Shown here: positions 59,716 to 64,000 of the stretch, in pieces
Position numbering within the stretch: the stretch's first letter is position 1
Layout of the letters: each line of letters starts with the position of its first letter
Assembly: GCF_001984035.1 (NCBI RefSeq)
Contig: NZ_CP019449.1
Coordinates: 3,472,001 to 3,536,000 of the forward strand
Origin: Sphingopyxis sp. QXT-31
Lineage (GTDB): Bacteria; Pseudomonadota; Alphaproteobacteria; Sphingomonadales; Sphingomonadaceae
Length of the DNA: 64,000 nucleotides
Reading direction: 5' to 3'
Program-made: the position numbers and the translations under genes
The notes under the pieces: model-generated
What the model was told of the DNA's origin: nothing
Databases searched by the model: none
The model's input: the letters and a program-made list of their open reading frames with translations, nothing else

Positions 59716-62034
59716 TCAGCGTGGCTGCCCATATTGGTCGGTCAGCACGTCGCGCCGACCGACATGATTAGGAGGGCTGACTAGTCCCTCCTCCTCCATG
59801 CGCTCGATCAGCCTTGCGGCGCTGTTGTAGCCGATCCGCAATTGCCGCTGGAGCCAGCTGGTCGAGGCCTTCTGGCTCTCTACGACGATCTGGCACGCCT
59901 TGGCATAGATGCGGTCCTCGGCGCTGTCGCCGCCCGCGGGGGCGCCTTCCATCGCGAAGCCGCCGTCCTCGGGCTCCTCGGTGACGCTCTCGATATAGTC
60001 GGGCGCGCCCTGGCCGCGCCAATGGTCGGCGACCAGCCGCACCTCGTCGTCCGACACGAACGGGCCGTGGATGCGCGTGATCTGCTTGCCGCCGGGCACG
60101 TACAACATGTCGCCCTTGCCCAGCAGCTGTTCGGCGCCCGCCTCGCCCAAAATGGTGCGGCTGTCGATCTTGCTGGTGACGTTGAAGCTGATGCGCGTCG
60201 GCAAATTCGCCTTGATCACGCCGGTGATGACGTCGACCGAGGGGCGCTGCGTCGCGAGGATCAGGTGGATGCCTGCCGCGCGCGCTTTCTGGGCCAGGCG
60301 CTGGATCAGGAACTCGACCTCCTTGCCCGCGGTCATCATCAGGTCGGCGAGCTCGTCGACCACCACCACGATCTGCGGCAGCGGCGCATAGTCGAGCGCT
60401 TCTTCTTCGTAGATCGGCTGGCCGGTCTCGGGGTCGTAGCCGGTCTGGACGCGGCGCCCGAGCGATTTGCCCTTGGCCAGCGCGCCTCGCACCTTGTCGT
60501 TGTACCCCGCGAGGTTGCGCACCGACAGGCTCGACATCATCCGGTAGCGGTCCTCCATCTGCTCGACCGCCCATTTGAGCGCGCGGATCGCCTTCTTGGG
60601 CTCGGTCACCACGGGCGCAAGCAAATGCGGGATGCCATCATAGACGCTGAGCTCGAGCATCTTTGGGTCGATCATGATCATCTTCACCTGGTCGGGACCG
60701 AGGCGATAGAGCAAGGACAGGATCATCGCATTCAAACCGACCGACTTGCCCGACCCGGTGGTGCCCGCGATCAGCAGATGCGGCATCGGCGCGAGGTCGG
60801 CGATGACCGGGTCGCCGCTGATATTTTTGCCGAGGATGATCGGCAAAGCGCCGGTCTGCTCCTGGAACAAGGCGCTGCCGATCATTTCGGACAGCACCAC
60901 CGATTCGCGGTGCGCATTGGGCAGCTCGATGCCGATCACCGTTCGCCCGGGAATCGGCGCGATGCGCGCCGACAGCGCCGACATGTTGCGCGCGATATCG
61001 TCGGCGAGGTTCGAGACGCGGCTGGCCTTGGTACCCGGCGCGGGCTCGAGCTCGTACATGGTGACGACGGGGCCGGGGCGGACCGCGGTGACGACGCCCT
61101 TGACCTGGAAATCCTCGAGCACCGATTCGAGCAGGCGCGCGTTGCGCTCGAGCCCCGCCTTGTCGATCTGCCCCGTCGGCGCGGGCGGCGGCGGCGCGAG
61201 CAGGTCGACCGACGGCATCTTGTACGTCGTGAACAGGTCGGTCTGCGGCTTGGGCTTCGGTTTCGACGGGGCGGTGCGCTGCGCCGGATCGGCGATCTCG
61301 GGCGGCGCGCGGTCGCTGGGCTCGGCGCGCGCGCGCGGGCGAATGACGCGGCCCATCAGCGACGGCGCCTTTTCGTCGCGCGGCGCGGCGGGCGCACTGG
61401 CCGGCGCGATAACGCGGCCGGTCTCGGCGGCGGGCAGGCGGAAACGTGCCCACCAGCCCGGCTCGAGCCGCAGCGCGCGCCACGCGAGCCACAGCCCGAC
61501 GCCGACGAGCAGCAGGATCGCCGCGAAACGGACGAGCGCCGCGGCAGGGTCGCCAAGCCGCGCGAACAGCGGGTCGACCGCGCCGCCGACGACCAGCGCG
61601 ATGATCCCGCCCCAGCCCGCAGGCAGCGACGTGTCGCTCCCCGACGCCCAGAGCTGCGCGCCGAGGCCGACGAGCAATATGCCGAACAGCACGAAGGCGA
61701 TCTGGCGCTTCCAATAGGGCTGCGGCGCGGCGAGCCACAGCCGCCACGCGATCACACCGAGAAGCGGCAGCACCAGCACGGCCGCGGCGCCGCCGATGAA
61801 GAGCAGCAGGTCGGCGACCCACGCCCCGGCGGCGCCCATCCAGTTGGCGGGGGCGCCGCCCGCGGCGGTGTGGATCGCGGCATCGGTGCCGTCATAAGTG
61901 AGCAAGGCCAGCGTCAGGAAAAGCGTGAAGGCGCCGAGCGCCACCGCCGCGGCGATCACCAGCGAGCGCGCGATACTGGCCCGGAAAACGGTGCGCCAAT
62001 CGGCCTTTGCGGCCACGGGCTTGCGGCTGGCCAT
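59716..62034 (-). CDS. ftsK: DNA translocase FtsK
   Basis: A 772-residue cell-division protein. The N-terminus has four membrane helices (about 25-190: RSLVIAAAVALGAFTLFLTL, LLLFIGGAAAVLVLPLLGVI, IAFVLFGILLVGLGAQLW, FAAILLLVGVGLWLAW), a Pro-rich linker, then the motor: Walker A LIAGTTGSGKSVGLNAMILS, MIMIDPKMLELSVYDGIPH, and the Walker B region IVVVVDELADLMM. The C-terminal winged gamma domain (YAKACQIVVESQKASTSWLQ, RQLRIGYNSAARLIERMEEE) binds KOPS and activates XerCD at dif. The start MASRKPVAAKADWR is preceded by AGGGGA at 11 bases. lolA follows. Confidence 0.95.
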   Translation of the reverse strand: MASRKPVAAKADWRTVFRASIARSLVIAAAVALGAFTLFLTLALLTYDGTDAAIHTAAGGAPANWMGAAGAWVADLLLFIGGAAAVLVLPLLGVIAWRLWLAAPQPYWKRQIAFVLFGILLVGLGAQLWASGSDTSLPAGWGGIIALVVGGAVDPLFARLGDPAAALVRFAAILLLVGVGLWLAWRALRLEPGWWARFRLPAAETGRVIAPASAPAAPRDEKAPSLMGRVIRPRARAEPSDRAPPEIADPAQRTAPSKPKPKPQTDLFTTYKMPSVDLLAPPPPAPTGQIDKAGLERNARLLESVLEDFQVKGVVTAVRPGPVVTMYELEPAPGTKASRVSNLADDIARNMSALSARIAPIPGRTVIGIELPNAHRESVVLSEMIGSALFQEQTGALPIILGKNISGDPVIADLAPMPHLLIAGTTGSGKSVGLNAMILSLLYRLGPDQVKMIMIDPKMLELSVYDGIPHLLAPVVTEPKKAIRALKWAVEQMEDRYRMMSSLSVRNLAGYNDKVRGALAKGKSLGRRVQTGYDPETGQPIYEEEALDYAPLPQIVVVVDELADLMMTAGKEVEFLIQRLAQKARAAGIHLILATQRPSVDVITGVIKANLPTRISFNVTSKIDSRTILGEAGAEQLLGKGDMLYVPGGKQITRIHGPFVSDDEVRLVADHWRGQGAPDYIESVTEEPEDGGFAMEGAPAGGDSAEDRIYAKACQIVVESQKASTSWLQRQLRIGYNSAARLIERMEEEGLVSPPNHVGRRDVLTDQYGQPR

Positions 62035-62130
62035 GCTGAAATCGGTCCCCTCTGGAATTAACCACGGCGATATGCGCACGGGGGTGACTCGTCGTCAAGC
62101 GCAGGTCCGAACCGGGCTGTGGGTTATATG

Positions 62131-62327
62131 GGTTCACGCGGAGACGCGAAGACGCGGAGAGGATTTCCTAACCCGTTCGTGCTGAGCTTGTCGAAGCACT
62201 GTTCTTCTCTTTGATGCCGCCGGAAGGAAGGACGGCCGTTGGCGCTGCGCGCCCTCTGCGAGTCCGACAAGCTCCGGGCAAACGGCTTTTGAGAGAATCT
62301 CCGCGCCTCCGCGTCTCCGCGTGAACC
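62131..62327. repeat. Nested inverted repeat array between ftsK and ubiH
   Basis: Outer arms of about 30 bp (62131-62160 and 62298-62327) of the TCTCCGCG/CGCGGAGA type with two mismatches. Nested inside, at 62173-62200, lies CGTTCGTGCTGAGCTTGTCG with AAGCAC, a second REP-like unit; a partial mate (TCCGACAAGCTCCGGGC) is near 62262. These make up most of the 348-bp gap between the divergent genes. Confidence 0.8.
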
Positions 62328-62382
62328 GAATCAAGACCGACGCCGCTTTTCATACGGCCGGTTGCGGTCTAGGGCGAAAGCC

Positions 62383-63612
62383 ATGACCGACATCCAGCGC
62401 AGCGACGTGATCATTTCCGGCGGCGGACTCGTCGGCCAGACGCTGGCGCTCGCGCTGGCGCATCATGGGCTGTCCAGCATCGTCGTCGACCCCGCCGATC
62501 CGGTGGCGACGATCGCGCCGGGTTTCGACGGCCGCGCCTCGGCGATCGCCAGCGCGACCTGGCAGATGTTCGAAGTGCTCGGGCTCGCGGACCGCCTCGC
62601 GGGCTATGGTTGCCCGATCCGCGCGATCAAGGTCAGCGACGGCGGGCAGTCGGGCGAGCTCGATTTCGAGACCGGCGAGGGCGATCCCGCGCTCGGCACG
62701 ATGATCGAGAACCGCCGGCTGCGGCTCGTTCTCCGCGATGCGCTCGCCGATGCACCGCTCGCGAAATTCATCATGCCCGCACAAGTGGTCGACCGCCAGA
62801 TCGGGCCGCACGGCGTCACGCTGACGCTCGCCAACGGCACGCAGCTCGCCGCGCCGCTGCTGATCGTCGCCGAGGGCCGCCGCTCGCCGACGCGCGACGC
62901 CGAGGGCTTCAGCATCGCCAACTGGTCGTACCACCATCATGCGATGATCGGCGCGGTCGCGCACAGCAAATCGCACGATCGCGTCGCGCACGAAATCTTC
63001 TTCCCCTCGGGCCCCTTCGCCTTGCTCCCGCTCGTCGATGACGAGCAGGGGCGCCACCGCTCGGCCTTCGTCTGGACCGTCTCGGAAAAGGACGGCCCCG
63101 GCTTCGCCAAGCTCGGCGACCGCGGTTTCGTCGCCGAACTCGAAAAGCGCGCCGGCGACCTGCTCGGCACGATGGAGCTGGTCGCACCGCGGATGACCTA
63201 TCCGCTCGGTTTCCACCACAGCGCGTCGATCGTCGCCGAGCGGCTCGTGCTCGTCGGCGATGCCGCGCACGGCATCCATCCGATCGCCGGACAGGGGCTC
63301 AACCTCGGCCTGCGCGATGTCGCGGCGCTCACCGAAGTGCTCGTCGAGGGTGCGCGGCTCGGGCTCGACCTCGGCGATGCGGCGCTGCTCGCGCGCTACC
63401 AGCGCTGGCGCGGGCTCGACAGCCTGATGGTCAGCCTCGCGACCGATGGGCTCACCCGCCTGTTCGGCATCCCCGGCCGCACCGCCTCGGCGGTCCGCCG
63501 CGCGGGGCTCGGCGCGGTGCAGCGGCTGCCGATGCTCAAGCGCTTCTTCATGGACGAAGCGCGCGGCGAGGCCGGCGACCTTCCGCGCCTGCTCGCGGGA
63601 GCCGAGGTTTAG
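62383..63612 (+). CDS. ubiH: UbiH/UbiF-type FAD-dependent hydroxylase
   Basis: A 409-residue ubiquinone-biosynthesis monooxygenase. The FAD motif IISGGGLVGQTLALALAHHG is at about 8-27, the DG-type motif is near LIVAEGRRSPTRD, and the second FAD contact VGDAAHGIHPIAGQGLNLGL near residue 293 is the class hallmark. The family hydroxylates the quinone ring at different positions; which one (UbiH, UbiF or UbiL) cannot be fixed by eye. AGGG precedes the ATG. Its 3' end is followed by copy 4 of the inverted repeat. Confidence 0.9.
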   Translation: MTDIQRSDVIISGGGLVGQTLALALAHHGLSSIVVDPADPVATIAPGFDGRASAIASATWQMFEVLGLADRLAGYGCPIRAIKVSDGGQSGELDFETGEGDPALGTMIENRRLRLVLRDALADAPLAKFIMPAQVVDRQIGPHGVTLTLANGTQLAAPLLIVAEGRRSPTRDAEGFSIANWSYHHHAMIGAVAHSKSHDRVAHEIFFPSGPFALLPLVDDEQGRHRSAFVWTVSEKDGPGFAKLGDRGFVAELEKRAGDLLGTMELVAPRMTYPLGFHHSASIVAERLVLVGDAAHGIHPIAGQGLNLGLRDVAALTEVLVEGARLGLDLGDAALLARYQRWRGLDSLMVSLATDGLTRLFGIPGRTASAVRRAGLGAVQRLPMLKRFFMDEARGEAGDLPRLLAGAEV

Positions 63613-63628
63613 GCCCACCTCTTTTTTT

Positions 63629-63708
63629 CCGCTTGTGTCGAGCGAAGTCGAGACACGTCGAGGGCGTGCGCTGCCGATGGGCATCTCGACTTCGCTCGAT
63701 GCGAACGG
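63629..63708. repeat. Long intergenic inverted repeat, copy 4
   Basis: Same family as at 9338. The two arms differ from each other (GTGTCGAG on the left; TCGATGCG on the right), with compensating loss of pairing at the ends only. It lies between ubiH and the sigma-factor gene, both on the plus strand. Confidence 0.88.
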
Positions 63709-63826
63709 CTTGGGTGATAGCCAAGCCATGCGTATTTCTACCTAGGGCGCTGGCACGCCCCCGCTAACCATGACCCCATAGCCTGTTCCGTGCGGCAAAC
63801 ACCGCCGCGCAGCAGGAGCCGGGACC

Positions 63827-64000
63827 ATGTCGGCGAAGAGCGACGCCCTCGAACAGGCGGTGATGGACTGGATCGCCGCGCGCACCGCAAGCGATGCCGA
63901 ACCCACCCCTCGCCGCCGCGCCCAGGCCGACCGCGCCTTCGCGCGCCTTGCCGCCTGCGCCGCCCCGCGCATCCGCTATTTTATCCGCCGCTATGGCCTG
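63827..64000 (+). CDS. RNA polymerase sigma factor, N-terminal fragment
   Basis: The first 58 codons of a gene that runs off the right edge: MSAKSDALEQAVMDWIAART, then AFARLAACAAPRIRYFIRR and YGL. The last part matches the start of the sigma-70 region 2 of small sigma factors found in sphingomonads (RIRYFIRRYGL followed normally by an acidic helix). AGGAG lies 11 bases before the ATG. The subclass cannot be stated from this fragment. Confidence 0.6.
   Translation, partial: MSAKSDALEQAVMDWIAARTASDAEPTPRRRAQADRAFARLAACAAPRIRYFIRRYGL

Overview
The window is high-GC DNA that looks like a Sphingomonadaceae chromosome, most likely Sphingopyxis or a close relative. The support is gene content and order (hom beside glpX; ftsK-lolA-xth-ribA; a CC_3452-type secreted protein; a tonB-exbB-exbD-exbD cluster), a short PutA with a divergent Lrp-type regulator, and a family of intergenic inverted repeats. 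Genus-level assignment is inference; no rRNA is present.

Layout. 0-17.7 kb is mostly core genome: the end of glpX, homoserine dehydrogenase, secreted and membrane proteins of unknown function, the TonB energising operon closed by a strong terminator, UDP-glucose dehydrogenase, a Cu/Zn superoxide dismutase lipoprotein, two MFS transporters, a low-molecular-weight phosphatase converging on an RNA 2',3'-cyclic phosphodiesterase, a Bax-inhibitor-like membrane protein, a DUF2785-like protein, a GST, a MoaB/CinA-type protein and a transglutaminase. 17.7-31 kb is accessory: tRNA-Gly(CCC) with a tyrosine integrase and a tiny coupled gene; a putative surface module (HTH-TM-TPR protein, LuxR regulator, 1216-residue autotransporter); then a broken-up region holding two Rhs fragments, an AT-rich Rhs tip with a zinc-metalloprotease motif, a small lipoprotein that could be its immunity protein, a VirB2-like fragment, three copies of a short repeat, and a TonB-dependent receptor cut off at its 3' end by Rhs sequence.

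31-39.6 kb returns to metabolism: a pair of acyl-CoA dehydrogenases, putR/putA for proline catabolism, a TPR membrane protein and NADP-type glutamate dehydrogenase. 39.6-49.5 kb is the most unusual block: four tightly packed genes for a pentaheme cytochrome, a two-domain GlcG/HbpS-like lipoprotein, a large outer-membrane barrel and a 1450-residue decaheme cytochrome fused to an LVIVD-type propeller. Together these would suit an outer-membrane electron-transfer complex, though that role is inference.

49.5-64 kb is again core-like: an acyltransferase, the RelA/SpoT alarmone enzyme, a glycosyltransferase, a CC_3452 protein, an HxlR regulator, a LytS/LytTR two-component pair, ribA and xth, a probable small RNA, lolA, ftsK, a UbiH-type hydroxylase and the start of a sigma factor. 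Four copies of one long inverted repeat lie between genes, three of them between convergent gene pairs. Two other repeat families are also present.
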